Part shown: positions 1 through 8,220 of the stretch, piece by piece | How positions within the stretch are numbered: the stretch's first letter is position 1 | How the letters are laid out: the number at the start of each line of letters is the position of its first letter | IMG/VR virus record: IMGVR_UViG_3300017917_002593 | Coordinates: 22,212 to 86,211 of that record | DNA from: a virus | Strand: one strand, 5' to 3' | Length of the DNA stretch: 64,000 nt | Notes under the pieces: generated by a model | Databases searched by the model: none | Seen by the model: only the letters and a program-made list of their open reading frames with translations | Told to the model about the DNA's origin: nothing | Made by a program: the position numbers and the translations under genes

Positions 1-325
1 AGATTTAGATTTCGATAACCTAAGTCGAGGCGAAAGAAATAGATTAATTCTGTCCTTATCTTGGGCATTTAGAGATGTGTGGGAAAACTTATACCAACAT
101 ATTAACTTGCTGTTCATTGATGAGCTAATTGATGCAGGTATGGATTCAGCAGGTGTTGAATCTGGGCTTGCTGTCCTAAAAAAGATGGCACGAGAACGCA
201 ACAAGAATATATACTTAATAAGTCATAAAGACGAATTAATAGGCCGTGTGAACAGTGTGTTGAAGGTCATAAAAGAAAACGGATTTACATCATATTCAAA
301 TAATGCCGACTCCGAAGAGACATAA
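1..325 (+). CDS. gp46: Recombination endonuclease large subunit gp46 (SbcC/Rad50-like), C-terminal part
   Basis: The reading frame is open from base 2, so the gene begins outside the window. The visible end carries the ATPase hallmarks of the SMC/Rad50 family: an ABC signature (LSRGER), a Walker B segment (LLFIDELID) followed by a D-loop (AGMD), and an H-loop (LISHKDEL). In T4, gp46 works with gp47 as a Mre11/Rad50-type nuclease in recombination-dependent replication and host DNA processing. A GTG at 77 is an internal codon and not the start. The stop codon overlaps the ATG of the next gene, which implies translational coupling. Only the last 108 residues or so are present, so the zinc hook and N-terminal Walker A cannot be checked. 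Confidence 0.9.
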   Translation, partial: DLDFDNLSRGERNRLILSLSWAFRDVWENLYQHINLLFIDELIDAGMDSAGVESGLAVLKKMARERNKNIYLISHKDELIGRVNSVLKVIKENGFTSYSNNADSEET

Positions 326-603
326 TGCTAAACAAGTACAATGCACTCTATGATAAAATAGTTCAGGATTTAGTTATGTTACACAATGCAAATATGCATT
401 TCCGTAACAAAATAAGTCAGACATCTGCATTAGAAGTTAGAATGGCTATCAAGTCTCTTCAAACTAATACAAATGAACTACGAAGTGAAGTGTTAAGAGT
501 GCAGAAAGAGCACAAGAAGTGGTTAAAAACGCAGAGACTTGAATACAAGGCAAGGCTTAAAGCACAAAAGAAACCGTCATTTAAAAAGAAGGAAATAAAA
601 TGA
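325..603 (+). CDS. Small Lys-rich helical protein of unknown function
   Basis: This is a 92-residue protein whose ATG overlaps the gp46 stop and whose TGA overlaps the next ATG, so it sits inside a coupled operon. The sequence is strongly helical and rich in charged residues, with a coiled-coil-like centre and a basic C-terminus (repeated KK and KAQKK runs). No enzyme motif or membrane segment is seen. The overlaps on both sides argue that it is a real gene. A DNA- or nuclease-associated role would fit the position next to gp46, but that is inference only. Confidence 0.7.
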   Translation: MLNKYNALYDKIVQDLVMLHNANMHFRNKISQTSALEVRMAIKSLQTNTNELRSEVLRVQKEHKKWLKTQRLEYKARLKAQKKPSFKKKEIK

Positions 604-797
604 GTACACAACAAGAACTACAAGCAGCATTTGATGCATACATGACAGAGAATGCAAAATTTGAAAGTGGTAATTCTGCTGCCGGAACCCGTGCCCGCAA
701 AGCATTAGCAGAAATGAGTAAGGCTGTTAAGACTCGCCGCAATGAAATTACAGCAGAAAAGAACGCCCGTAAGGAAGCCAAAGCTACTGGCAAATAA
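600..797 (+). CDS. Small basic protein with an Hc1-like AGTRARKAL motif
   Basis: This 65-residue basic protein has the central motif NSAAGTRARKALAEM followed by a lysine- and arginine-rich helix. The AGxRARKA pattern resembles bacterial histone-H1-like Hc1 proteins and small proteins seen in other aquatic phages. That is recognition from memory, not an alignment. A role in DNA binding or compaction is therefore only a suggestion. Its start overlaps the previous stop, and its TAA overlaps the ATG at 797 in the arrangement TAATG, so translation of the four genes from gp46 to the GIY-YIG protein is probably coupled. Confidence 0.7.
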   Translation: MSTQQELQAAFDAYMTENAKFESGNSAAGTRARKALAEMSKAVKTRRNEITAEKNARKEAKATGK

Positions 798-1225
798 TGA
801 CTTGGACCTACCAAGGGCAATTAGTTAATCAGCTACCCGAAGACTGTGTTGGATTTGTTTATCTTATTACCAACACAGTCTCGGGTCGCAAGTATATTGG
901 CAAAAAATTAGCAAAATTTAGTAAAACGACCTACAAGACTGTAAAGTTGAAGAACGGCACAAAGAAAAGAAAAAAAATCAAAGGCAAAATTGATTCAGAT
1001 TGGCAAGAATATTACGGCTCCAGTGTTGAGCTGACAAAAGACATAGACACCTTAGGCAAAGAAAACTTCTCCCGCGAAATATTATACTACTGTAAATCTA
1101 AAGCAGAAACATCTTACGTTGAGGCCCGCGAACAATTCGACCGCAAAGTATTAGAATCCGACGAATACTATAACGGACACATACAAGTCCGTGTACATGG
1201 CTCACATATAAAATCTAAAATTTAA
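797..1225 (+). CDS. GIY-YIG nuclease-like protein (SegE type)
   Basis: This 142-residue protein has a GIY-YIG-like N-terminus: GFVYLITN at residues 19-26 and the second element RKYIGKK near residues 31-37. A conserved Tyr-Tyr-Gly-Ser patch (EYYGSS) and a later Glu (YVEAREQF) follow, as in SegE-like nucleases of T4-like phages. In T4 such proteins are freestanding homing endonucleases or their domesticated relatives. A basic Lys/Arg insertion (KLKNGTKKRKK) lies between the first motifs. The gene overlaps its upstream neighbour, which is less typical of a recently inserted homing gene. It borders the structured non-coding stretch 1226-1689. Nuclease activity is inferred from motifs only. Confidence 0.8.
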   Translation: MTWTYQGQLVNQLPEDCVGFVYLITNTVSGRKYIGKKLAKFSKTTYKTVKLKNGTKKRKKIKGKIDSDWQEYYGSSVELTKDIDTLGKENFSREILYYCKSKAETSYVEAREQFDRKVLESDEYYNGHIQVRVHGSHIKSKI

Positions 1226-1239
1226 GGCACTTTAAGCGA

Positions 1240-1575
1240 TAAAGGCAAGCGCCGGCTAAAATCGGGCGCCCTATACCTGGACCTCGGGTCGCAGGGACGG
1301 AAATCTCTGGTCGCTAAGAGTACTCAACCACTATCCTTAACAGGACGTAGATCGCAAACTCGCCGCGGTTTGGTTGTTTGAAGCAAGAGAAAAGGCAAAA
1401 AGACGCTGTAGTGATACAGCACGTTTTACAAATATGTTAGCGTATATTTGTAAGACCGCCGTTGTAATAAGACGGGGATGGAGGTACCGGACAACCGCCT
1501 CTGATAAACACCCTAACGCTAAGTGACTATCCGAACTCGGATGATGTTCTTTGCCCTGTGCGGGCAAAGTGTGAC
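1240..1575 (+). ncRNA. Candidate structured non-coding RNA, class unknown
   Basis: No plausible coding frame fills this stretch, but hairpins are dense. A GC-rich stem lies at 1250-1270 with one bulge. GACC/GGTC pairs at 1280-1290, and CAGGGA (1292-1297) pairs with TCTCTG (1304-1309). CAAAC (1355-1359) pairs with GTTTG (1368-1372). GCTGTA-GTGA-TACAGC at 1405-1420 has a GNRA loop. A 10-bp AT stem around 1427-1453 has loop bases TTAGCG (1437-1442) that are complementary to CGCTAA at 1517-1522, a possible pseudoknot. ATCCG/CGGAT lies near 1529-1542 and CTTTGCCC/GGGCAAAG near 1549-1569. The element CGCTAAG followed by ACTATCC occurs twice (from 1312 and from 1517). Strand is assumed from neighbouring genes. 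It does not match a tRNA, tmRNA or RNase P RNA by eye; large phage RNAs such as GOLLD or ROOL are a comparison in style only. Confidence 0.5.
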
Positions 1576-1602
1576 CATTGAATCTGGATGATATTTAAAT
1601 CG

Positions 1603-1668
1603 CTTCGCTATTAATATTGCTTCGAGCGTTTAGCGAAGAAGCAAACGAACGCAGTTCGTTTATAAATA
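1603..1668 (+). promoter_or_regulatory. Two hairpins followed by a perfect T4 late promoter box
   Basis: CTTCGCTA (1603-1610) pairs with TAGCGAAG (1631-1638). Immediately after, AAACGAAC (1643-1650) pairs with GTTCGTTT (1654-1661) around a 3-base loop. The octamer TATAAATA, the T4 late-promoter consensus read by gp55 with gp33 and the sliding clamp, follows at 1661-1668. It lies 21 bases upstream of the ATG at 1690. The hairpins could end the upstream RNA while the box starts the late transcript. Confidence 0.65.
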
Positions 1669-1689
1669 AAAGATATCACTGGAATACCT

Positions 1690-2487
1690 ATGAAAATCAC
1701 TGAACTCATATTAGAACAAGAACAAATAGATGAATTATCTGCTGCTGGGGTAGGGCAAGGTATTGGTAAAGTTGCCGGAGGTGCAGTAAAAGGAGTAGGT
1801 GATTTCTTCAAAGGAATGAAACAGGGATATAAGGCAGCAAGAAACCCAGGTGTTGCCCAAGAACCGAAAGATAATGCACAAGCACCTGTTGCTGACAAAG
1901 CCCAAATACAGGCTCAGATTGATCAAAAGAAGCAAGAGATTAAAGCACTACAGGCACAAATGACCAAAACTGAACCTGGTATTGGTCAGGCAAATAACAC
2001 TGTTTCGGCTACAGCAACTAATACTCCGGCTGCTCAACAGACTGCACAAGGAGTAGCACCACAAGCTGAAACTCCGCCAGTTGAGCCAGGAATTGGACAG
2101 GCTCAAAACACTGTGGCTGCAACTGCATCAAACACAGCACAACCAGATCCGGCACAAATTCGACAGCAAAAACAAGCTGCCGCAGCCAAAGTAGCACAAG
2201 ATCAAATGGCTGCTAACCCTGCGCCGGCTCCTCAGGCTGCACCAGCGGCTGATCCTAATGCAAACAAGCCAAGTGCAGATGCTATCAAGCAGGCTCAACT
2301 AAAGAAAAATCTAATGAAAAATCAACAAGCTCGCTCAGCAAGTCCTGCCGCTCCGAGCGGATTTGCAGCAAGTGGTGTTGGCCAAGCTCGTCAAAGAACC
2401 TACGCAGGTGCAGGCGGCGCTCCAAAATCCTATACTGTAAGAGAAGGTGTTGAATTTTACAGTAGCTTCTTAGGTAAGAATATTTAA
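1690..2487 (+). CDS. Ala/Gln/Pro-rich low-complexity protein, probable virion or head-internal protein
   Basis: This 265-residue protein is not a recognised enzyme. The N-terminus (MKITELILEQ) and the C-terminus (VEFYSSFLGKNI) are ordered-looking, and the middle is rich in Ala, Gln, Pro and Asn. A glycine- and alanine-rich helix near residues 18-45 is followed by two copies of an EPGIGQAxNTVxATAxNT motif around residues 95 and 137. It is preceded by a perfect late-promoter octamer at 1661-1668, so late expression is expected. The short conserved ends recall small virion proteins of aquatic T4-like phages, but that is an impression. The stop codon overlaps the convergent minus-strand gene by 4 bases. 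Confidence 0.7.
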   Translation: MKITELILEQEQIDELSAAGVGQGIGKVAGGAVKGVGDFFKGMKQGYKAARNPGVAQEPKDNAQAPVADKAQIQAQIDQKKQEIKALQAQMTKTEPGIGQANNTVSATATNTPAAQQTAQGVAPQAETPPVEPGIGQAQNTVAATASNTAQPDPAQIRQQKQAAAAKVAQDQMAANPAPAPQAAPAADPNANKPSADAIKQAQLKKNLMKNQQARSASPAAPSGFAASGVGQARQRTYAGAGGAPKSYTVREGVEFYSSFLGKNI

Positions 2488-2702
2488 AAGAACGGCAACT
2501 TAGTCTTTTTAGTTGTTTCTAAGTTTTCTTTAATTATTTTTCCAATAATTTCAAGATCCTCAGCTTCTAATTCAAACGATTCGGATATGGTTATGCTACC
2601 ACGCATAAACCACATGATCTGATAAATTTGATTTTTTAAGGCTTTTGCCTCACGTTCCATACCATCACTTAACTTTTGAATTCCTTCTAAGTCAAGAGAC
2701 AA
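2484..2702 (-). CDS. Small baseplate-linked protein, unknown
   Basis: This 72-residue protein lies five bases downstream of the gp26-like gene on the same strand, so it is almost certainly co-transcribed with it. It is helical, has an aromatic centre (QIMWFMRGS) and ends in NLETTKKTKLPFF. Small genes with this look commonly follow gp26 in T4-like phages of aquatic bacteria. A role in hub assembly is plausible from position alone. No catalytic motif is visible. It converges on and overlaps the stop of the gene ending at 2487. Confidence 0.7.
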   Translation of the reverse strand: MSLDLEGIQKLSDGMEREAKALKNQIYQIMWFMRGSITISESFELEAEDLEIIGKIIKENLETTKKTKLPFF

Positions 2703-2707
2703 AAGCC

Positions 2708-3577
2708 TTACCCGAAAAAACTTGACGGGTCAAAGTTTAATGGAATTTCAAGTTCGTCGCCAGTGATGCCAATGTTACGCATTTCATCGGTAACTGCAAT
2801 TCTCAAAGGTTTGATAGCGTTTTTTTCTCTAAGCGTATCAACGTGACCTTTGATCTTATCAAACACTTCTTTGTCAACATTATCTACAAACTCTTGTATG
2901 TGCTGTCTATCGTTGGTAGCTCCGTTGACAGAATCAACCGAAATAATAGATTCTGTAATAACACTTAAGGTTAGTTTGTTGAGTTTGGCAAAACTTTCTT
3001 TGAAAATTTTAATTTTTTCTTCGTCGGATATGGACTCATTGTTAACCACTTGCATGATTTTTTGAGTTTCAAACGTTTGCAGTGCGCCCTGTGTCATGGT
3101 CTTATAGTTGATGGGACGTACATAGACTGTTAGATCATTATTAATTTCTACAACAGGATCCCAAGAAATAGTATTCATCAATTGATCAATTACATTTCTT
3201 AAATCTAATTCGTACTCGTAATCAACATCTTCGCCTAACTTAACAGGTACACTCATCTTTTCTCCATAGGTTGCAATTCGAATAGCAATAAGAATTACAT
3301 CCATGTCAATGTTGGGAATGTTCCATGCATTTTTAATATTAGGCATACAGTGCTGAATAACATCAACTACTGCCTGTCCGTTCATAAGAGCATCGGGTAT
3401 TTTTAACTTTAGCTCGTCCTGTGCAGTCATAGAGTACACAGGGTATTCACCGTTCTCACTAATCTCTAAGCTGTTTTGCTCCCAAAATTCTCCACCACTT
3501 GGCAAGCGAATGTAGATTTTTGGCTGTCTCATCTGTGCTAACAGGGGATTAAGTTGAGCTGATCTTGGTTGTACCAT
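2708..3577 (-). CDS. gp26: Baseplate hub protein gp26-like (T4_baseplate family)
   Basis: This 289-residue protein belongs by sequence character to the T4 gp26 baseplate family. Recognisable stretches are QPKIYIRLPSGGEFW near residue 18, YSMTAQDELKLKIPDALMNG near residues 48-68, and MDVILIAIRIATYGEKM near residue 100. In this family a short peptide usually follows the EKM segment before the second half. T4 gp26 (208 residues) helps assemble the central hub of the baseplate. The Pfam T4_baseplate assignment is from memory. The gene runs opposite to most neighbours, is followed by the 72-residue gene, and has its own TATAAATA box on the minus strand at 3620-3627. Confidence 0.85.
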   Translation of the reverse strand: MVQPRSAQLNPLLAQMRQPKIYIRLPSGGEFWEQNSLEISENGEYPVYSMTAQDELKLKIPDALMNGQAVVDVIQHCMPNIKNAWNIPNIDMDVILIAIRIATYGEKMSVPVKLGEDVDYEYELDLRNVIDQLMNTISWDPVVEINNDLTVYVRPINYKTMTQGALQTFETQKIMQVVNNESISDEEKIKIFKESFAKLNKLTLSVITESIISVDSVNGATNDRQHIQEFVDNVDKEVFDKIKGHVDTLREKNAIKPLRIAVTDEMRNIGITGDELEIPLNFDPSSFFG

Positions 3578-3590
3578 GTTTTTGATCTCC

Positions 3591-3627
3591 GATAAATAAA
3601 GTTGAAATACTCTGCGTATTATTTATA
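3591..3627. promoter_or_regulatory. Divergent T4-type late promoters
   Basis: On the minus strand a perfect TATAAATA occupies 3620-3627, 42 bases upstream of the gp26-like start. It sits inside an inverted repeat, GCGTAT (3614-3619) and ATACGC (3627-3632). On the plus strand GATAAATA (one mismatch) lies at 3591-3598, ahead of the tape-measure gene at 3654. The 76-base gap between the two divergent genes thus seems to hold both promoters. Confidence 0.65.
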
Positions 3628-3653
3628 TACGCACAGAACCACGGAATATAACA

Positions 3654-6065
3654 ATGGCTGAAGTAACAGGTAGAATTGGCGATCAAGATGTAGCACTGGA
3701 TAATGCTGCCACGGAAGCCACGTTAAGGGACCTACTGGCTGCAATGAAAGGGCAGACAGCCGTATTGAGTAAACTGACAAATACTGCTGGACAGGCAGGA
3801 ATTAGTCCCCAAGCTATTGCTGCGGCAAACAAAGGGCTGCAACAGATGTCTCCTGCGTTCCAAGCAGGCACCGTAGCAGGCAAAGCATTAGGTGTTGTAT
3901 TTTCTGGCCTATCAAAAGGTGCAATGATATTAGGCGGTGTGCTTGGAGATATTGTTGCAAGCGGTTTACAAACCGGCAAAAACTTAATAGGCTTTGCAGA
4001 TCAACTGCTCGAAGGTACTGCATCGGTTAGTAATTTATTTGCAGCCTTTAAAGACTTACCACTTGGTGTTGGTGTAGTTGCTGGTTTATTTGAAAAATTT
4101 GCAAAGATGCAGGAAGCTAATCTTACTGCATTTAGAGATCTAAGTAAAGTTGGAGTTAACTTAGGAGGCGACCTTAATCAAGTTAGACTACAGGCATTAG
4201 AAGTAGGCCTAACCATGCAAGAATACGGAGCAATAATTTCTGCCAACGCTTCTACTATTGCTCTTATGGGCACAAATGCAGAATCTGGAGCAAAAGCCTT
4301 TAGAAATATCAACAGGATGTTAACAACTGGAGATTTAGGAGGACAGCTCTTATCTCTCGGATACAGCTTTAAAGATATTAATGAACTAACAGCAAACTAT
4401 GTAAAAGTTCAAGGCGGCTTAACTTCTTCTCAAAAGAAAGATTATGCAGGAGTTGCAGCCTCTGTTGCAGCCTACGGCAAAGAATTAGATGTATTAGCAA
4501 GACTAACTGGTAAAAGCAGAGAGCAACTTGAAAAAGAACAAGAGCAAATGACTCAAGATGCTAACTTTCAGTCTTACCTAAACGGTTTAGATGAAAAAGA
4601 AAGAGAAAAAGCAAATGCTGCTCTAAGACTTGCAATGGCCAGTGGCGGCAAAGGCGCAGCAGATGCCTTAAAAGCCAAACTTATGGGCTTACCTCCTTTA
4701 ACTGAAGAAGCTCAAATGTACATGGCCACAATGAAAGACGGTGGTAAGAGCATTGACGAGTTTTCTGATATTGTTAAAAATGGAAAAACTCTACAAGAAA
4801 GTCAGCTTGCATTAGATAAAGCATTCTCATCAGCTGTTGCTGGCAACATCAAAGACATGAAACAGTTTGAAACTGTTATGCGTGCCGGCGGTATGACAGG
4901 AGACAAATTTGCACAAACCATGATGGGTGTGCAAGAAGCAGTTAACAAATACAAAGCTCAAGGACTAACTGAAGAAGCTGCTATTACAAAAGCAATTCAA
5001 GAAGAAAGAAAGAAGCAATCTGATCAAAATAACTCAGCAGCCGCTTCCGCAGCTGAAGTAGAAAAACAAATGAAGAATCTTGGAGCACAATTAATGGGGT
5101 CTTTACTGCCTATTTTTGAAGCTCTTACTCCTATTATAAACAATTTGGCAAAAAGTTTTATGGAGTTCTTAAGCGGAAACATGCCTGTTATCAAAACAGC
5201 AATGACCGAGTTAGCAACTTTTATATCAAACTTTGCAAAAGATCTATTCAGTCAAGCAGGTCGAGATAAGATTATTAATGACTTAAAATACTATTTTGGT
5301 TTGGTAATGATTGAAGTTAAGAAAGCAATTGTACCTTTCTATAACGAAAAAGATGCAGATAAAGATAAAGCTAAGTTAGATTTAGAAAAAGCCGCAGCTG
5401 ATTCTAAAGCCGAACTTGCAAGAACTGAATTAGAAATCACAAGCAGACAGAGCAAATTAAACAACGAAAAAAGCAAACTAACAGACGAACAACGTACACA
5501 ACTGCAAAAAGAAATTTCTGATCTTGAAAAAAAGAAAAGCGGTCAACAAAATCTTTCAACTAAAGCAGGCGAAGCAAATGCAAGAGTAGAAGAAGGAAAT
5601 AAAACAGTTAGCGGTTGGAGTGGAGCAGCCGCAGGTGCAGCTTCTTTGGGATCAGCAGGTGCATTACTTGGAAGTGTTATTCCAGTTGTAGGAACAGCAG
5701 TTGGTGCAGCCATTGGTGCAGCTTTGGGCGGCGCCGCCGGCGGACTTGGACTTATTGATTACGGTCTTAAAGACTATGATCCTCGAAAAGAATTAAATTC
5801 ATTACCAAAAGCTGCCAATGGTGGAGTATTTGACGGCCCTGAATCTGGATATAACGTCGAACTCCACGGTAAAGAAAAAGTTGTTCCAATAAAGGACGAT
5901 CTATCATCGAGTCCTCCGACTAAATTTGAAGAAAACTTGTTAGTGGAGCTACAACAGTTAAATAAGCAAACAGCGCAGATGTTGTCTTATATGCGTGAAA
6001 CAAACGATTTCACAAGAAGAAACTTAGATGCAATCCGCGGACTTAACGGGAACCTATTAATTTAA
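3654..6065 (+). CDS. Tail tape-measure-like protein
   Basis: This 803-residue protein is predicted to be mostly helical. Hydrophobic Gly/Ala-rich segments lie near residues 75-110 and 660-710, the latter reading as a glycine-zipper-like hairpin (GAAAGAASLGSAGALLG). Long charged coiled-coil stretches lie near residues 430-480 and 570-650. The C-terminal motif GGVFDGPESGYNVELHGKEK is typical of phage tape-measure proteins. These proteins set tail length and take part in DNA ejection; gp29 plays that role in T4 (590 residues). No lysozyme or peptidase motif was recognised. It lies three bases upstream of the portal gene, an order different from T4, where gene 29 is with the hub genes. Confidence 0.75.
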   Translation: MAEVTGRIGDQDVALDNAATEATLRDLLAAMKGQTAVLSKLTNTAGQAGISPQAIAAANKGLQQMSPAFQAGTVAGKALGVVFSGLSKGAMILGGVLGDIVASGLQTGKNLIGFADQLLEGTASVSNLFAAFKDLPLGVGVVAGLFEKFAKMQEANLTAFRDLSKVGVNLGGDLNQVRLQALEVGLTMQEYGAIISANASTIALMGTNAESGAKAFRNINRMLTTGDLGGQLLSLGYSFKDINELTANYVKVQGGLTSSQKKDYAGVAASVAAYGKELDVLARLTGKSREQLEKEQEQMTQDANFQSYLNGLDEKEREKANAALRLAMASGGKGAADALKAKLMGLPPLTEEAQMYMATMKDGGKSIDEFSDIVKNGKTLQESQLALDKAFSSAVAGNIKDMKQFETVMRAGGMTGDKFAQTMMGVQEAVNKYKAQGLTEEAAITKAIQEERKKQSDQNNSAAASAAEVEKQMKNLGAQLMGSLLPIFEALTPIINNLAKSFMEFLSGNMPVIKTAMTELATFISNFAKDLFSQAGRDKIINDLKYYFGLVMIEVKKAIVPFYNEKDADKDKAKLDLEKAAADSKAELARTELEITSRQSKLNNEKSKLTDEQRTQLQKEISDLEKKKSGQQNLSTKAGEANARVEEGNKTVSGWSGAAAGAASLGSAGALLGSVIPVVGTAVGAAIGAALGGAAGGLGLIDYGLKDYDPRKELNSLPKAANGGVFDGPESGYNVELHGKEKVVPIKDDLSSSPPTKFEENLLVELQQLNKQTAQMLSYMRETNDFTRRNLDAIRGLNGNLLI

Positions 6066-6067
6066 TT

Positions 6068-7777
6068 ATGAGCTGGAAAAAGTACTTTACCCCTGTCGAT
6101 ACCTCTGGAACTATGAGCCCAATTAGTGGCTCGGGTGGCGACAGACCTACTGGCTCGCGCCTTAACTATAGTTCCTACTTGCCTGATGTTTATAGCGGTC
6201 ATCCAAATCGTTTAGAGCGTTACGGCCAGTACGACATGATGGACGGAGACAGCGAAGTTAACGCAGCGTTGGATATTCTTGCAGAATTCTGTACGCAACT
6301 CAATGAAGAAAATGCGACTCCATTTCAAATTTTCTTCAAAGATCAAGCAACTCCAACCGAAGTTAAGATTATTAAAAAGTATCTACAGCAATGGACTCGT
6401 TTGAATAAGTTTCAGAAGCGTATCTTTAAAATTGTAAGAAACGCATTTAAGTACGGTGATTGTTTCTTTATTAGAGATCCAGAAACTCAAGTTTGGATGT
6501 ATGTAGATCCTGGTAAAGTAGATAAGATTATTGTTAATGAAAGTGACGGTAAAGTTCCTGAACAGTATGTTATCCGTGATCTGAATCCAAACTTTGTTAA
6601 TCTAAGTACAACGCAAATTGCTCCAAGTGCAACCAATGCAGGACCTCCTACACCATATAGTGGCGGCGGAGGCGGTCAACGTAACATGACCGGAACGTAT
6701 CCTACAAACATTGGAAATCGTTTTGGTGTTAATCAAACACAGTGGGCTATTAATGCTGAATATGTAGTTCATCTAAGTATGAGCGAAGGAATGGATCAAA
6801 ATTATCCGTTCGGTAACAGTCTATTAGAAAGTATCTTTAAGGTTTATAAGCAAAAAGAACTATTAGAAGATGCGATCATTATCTATCGTGTACAACGTGC
6901 TCCCGAGCGTAGGGTATTTTATATTGACGTTGGTAATATGCCAAGTCACTTGGCTATGAGCTTTGTTGAGCGTGTTAAAAATGAAGTAAATCAGCGCCGT
7001 ATTCCAAGCGTTACAGGTGGCGGTCAGACTGTAGTAGATTCAAGCTACAATCCATTAAGTATCAATGAAGACTATTTCTTCCCTCAAACAAGTGAAGGTC
7101 GCGGATCTAAAGTTGAAATTCTTCCAGGTGGTACTAACTTAGGAGAAATCGATGATCTTAGATATTTTACTAATAAGTTGTTTCGTGCTTTACGCATACC
7201 TTCAAGTTATCTACCTACCGGGCCTGACGATGGAGGATCTAGCTTTAATGATGGTCGAGTTGGAACAGCCTACATCCAAGAACTTAGATTTAACAAATAC
7301 TGCGAGCGACTCCAAAGTAATTTAAACGAAGCATTTGATCTTGAGTTTAAAGCCTATCTACAGAATAAAGGCATTAACTTTGATCCTAATGTATTTGAAC
7401 TACAGTTTAATCCTCCACAAAACTTTGCAGCCTATCGTCAAACAGAAATGGATACTGCAAGGATTCAAAGTTACAGCAGTGTTGTTACAGTTCCTTACAT
7501 CAGTAAGCGTTTTGCTCTCAAGCGTTTCTTAGGTCTAACTGCTGAAGAAATGGCAGAAAACGAAGAAATGTGGAAAGAAGAAAATGGTTTAAGTATCAAA
7601 GCACCAAGTGCAAGTGCTGAGTTACGTAGTAGCGGCATAACCAGCGGCGGTATGGAAAACGATGTTTCCGATTTAGGTCAGTCGGGCACAGCACCGGAAG
7701 GCATGCCAGGAGGACCTGATCCAATGGCAGCACCAGCAGGTCCTGGCGCAGCGCCGGCAGGACAAGCACCGGCATAA
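6068..7777 (+). CDS. gp20: Portal vertex protein gp20
   Basis: This 569-residue protein (T4 gp20 has 524) forms the dodecameric DNA gate at one capsid vertex. Characteristic segments include DMMDGDSEVNAALDILAEF near residues 57-75, RAPERRVFYIDVGNMP near residue 278, and the following VKNEVNQRR helix. The LPGGTNLGEIDDLRYF and LRIPSSYL region near residues 355-385 is strongly conserved in T4-like portals. A glycine-rich insert (YSGGGGGQRN) lies near residue 197, and the C-terminus is a Pro/Ala/Gly-rich tail. The ATG follows the tape-measure stop with no obvious Shine-Dalgarno, so coupling is likely. It starts the head-gene block. Confidence 0.95.
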   Translation: MSWKKYFTPVDTSGTMSPISGSGGDRPTGSRLNYSSYLPDVYSGHPNRLERYGQYDMMDGDSEVNAALDILAEFCTQLNEENATPFQIFFKDQATPTEVKIIKKYLQQWTRLNKFQKRIFKIVRNAFKYGDCFFIRDPETQVWMYVDPGKVDKIIVNESDGKVPEQYVIRDLNPNFVNLSTTQIAPSATNAGPPTPYSGGGGGQRNMTGTYPTNIGNRFGVNQTQWAINAEYVVHLSMSEGMDQNYPFGNSLLESIFKVYKQKELLEDAIIIYRVQRAPERRVFYIDVGNMPSHLAMSFVERVKNEVNQRRIPSVTGGGQTVVDSSYNPLSINEDYFFPQTSEGRGSKVEILPGGTNLGEIDDLRYFTNKLFRALRIPSSYLPTGPDDGGSSFNDGRVGTAYIQELRFNKYCERLQSNLNEAFDLEFKAYLQNKGINFDPNVFELQFNPPQNFAAYRQTEMDTARIQSYSSVVTVPYISKRFALKRFLGLTAEEMAENEEMWKEENGLSIKAPSASAELRSSGITSGGMENDVSDLGQSGTAPEGMPGGPDPMAAPAGPGAAPAGQAPA

Positions 7778-7793
7778 TTGGATAAATATCATC

Positions 7794-8039
7794 ATGCTAC
7801 TTAACGAATTCATTTATTTTAAGCCAAACGAGGGATTGTCTTCTAATGACCGCTACAACCCATTAGAAGACAACATCAGCATTTTAAAATCGAGCGATCT
7901 TCGTAAGACAAGATTAACACTTGGAATGATCAATAGATTAAGAAAAGCAGGCGATGCAAGGGAAAAAGAGCAAAAAGAACATTTAGAATTTGTTAAGATA
8001 ATGTATGCTCCACCACCTCCTGAAGCAGGTGTTGCGTAA
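7794..8039 (+). CDS. Small conserved-looking protein downstream of portal
   Basis: This 81-residue protein is predicted to be helical, with the segment DLRKTRLTLGMINRLRKAGD at residues 36-55 and a Pro-rich end (APPPPEAG). A gene of this size commonly lies between gp20 and the prohead core gene in aquatic T4-like phages. Its role is unknown, but a prohead-core or portal-associated function fits the position. The sequence GATAAATA lies at 7781-7788, only five bases before the ATG, which is too close for a normal leader. It may be a chance match, or the transcript may be nearly leaderless. Confidence 0.7.
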   Translation: MLLNEFIYFKPNEGLSSNDRYNPLEDNISILKSSDLRKTRLTLGMINRLRKAGDAREKEQKEHLEFVKIMYAPPPPEAGVA

Positions 8040-8068
8040 TCTGCAAAGTTAATTTTGCATCGAAGATC

Positions 8069-8220
8069 ATAAATAATTTTAAGAAACAATTCAATCCTGA
8101 GCCTAAAAACTCTGTCTTTTGTCAAAAACTGACCGTTTTTGGCCTATTTCACATAAGTATTCAGTTATGGCTGTAAATATACACGACAGCCTTGCCAATC
8201 TAACATAGGAGAAACCCGCA
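8069..8220 (+). promoter_or_regulatory. Late promoter-like box and hairpin-bearing leader of the prohead core gene
   Basis: CATAAATA at 8069-8076 has one mismatch to the T4 late octamer and would give a leader of about 140 bases. The leader holds a 9-bp stem at 8121-8129/8135-8143 (loop TGACC) and a second at GGCTGT 8169-8174 / ACAGCC 8186-8191. A good Shine-Dalgarno (AGGAGA) precedes the ATG at 8221. The hairpins may tune RNA stability or translation of an abundant head protein. Confidence 0.5.

Noticed and set aside
1337-1567. Minus-strand open frame of 76 codons in the non-coding stretch
   Set aside because: Its bases are taken up by hairpins, it has no ribosome site, and the protein looks random.
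1226-1600. tRNA, tmRNA, RNase P RNA or group I intron
   Set aside because: No TPsiC-like or CCA end, no tmRNA or RNase P signature, and the conserved intron P/Q/R/S core pairs were not found by eye.
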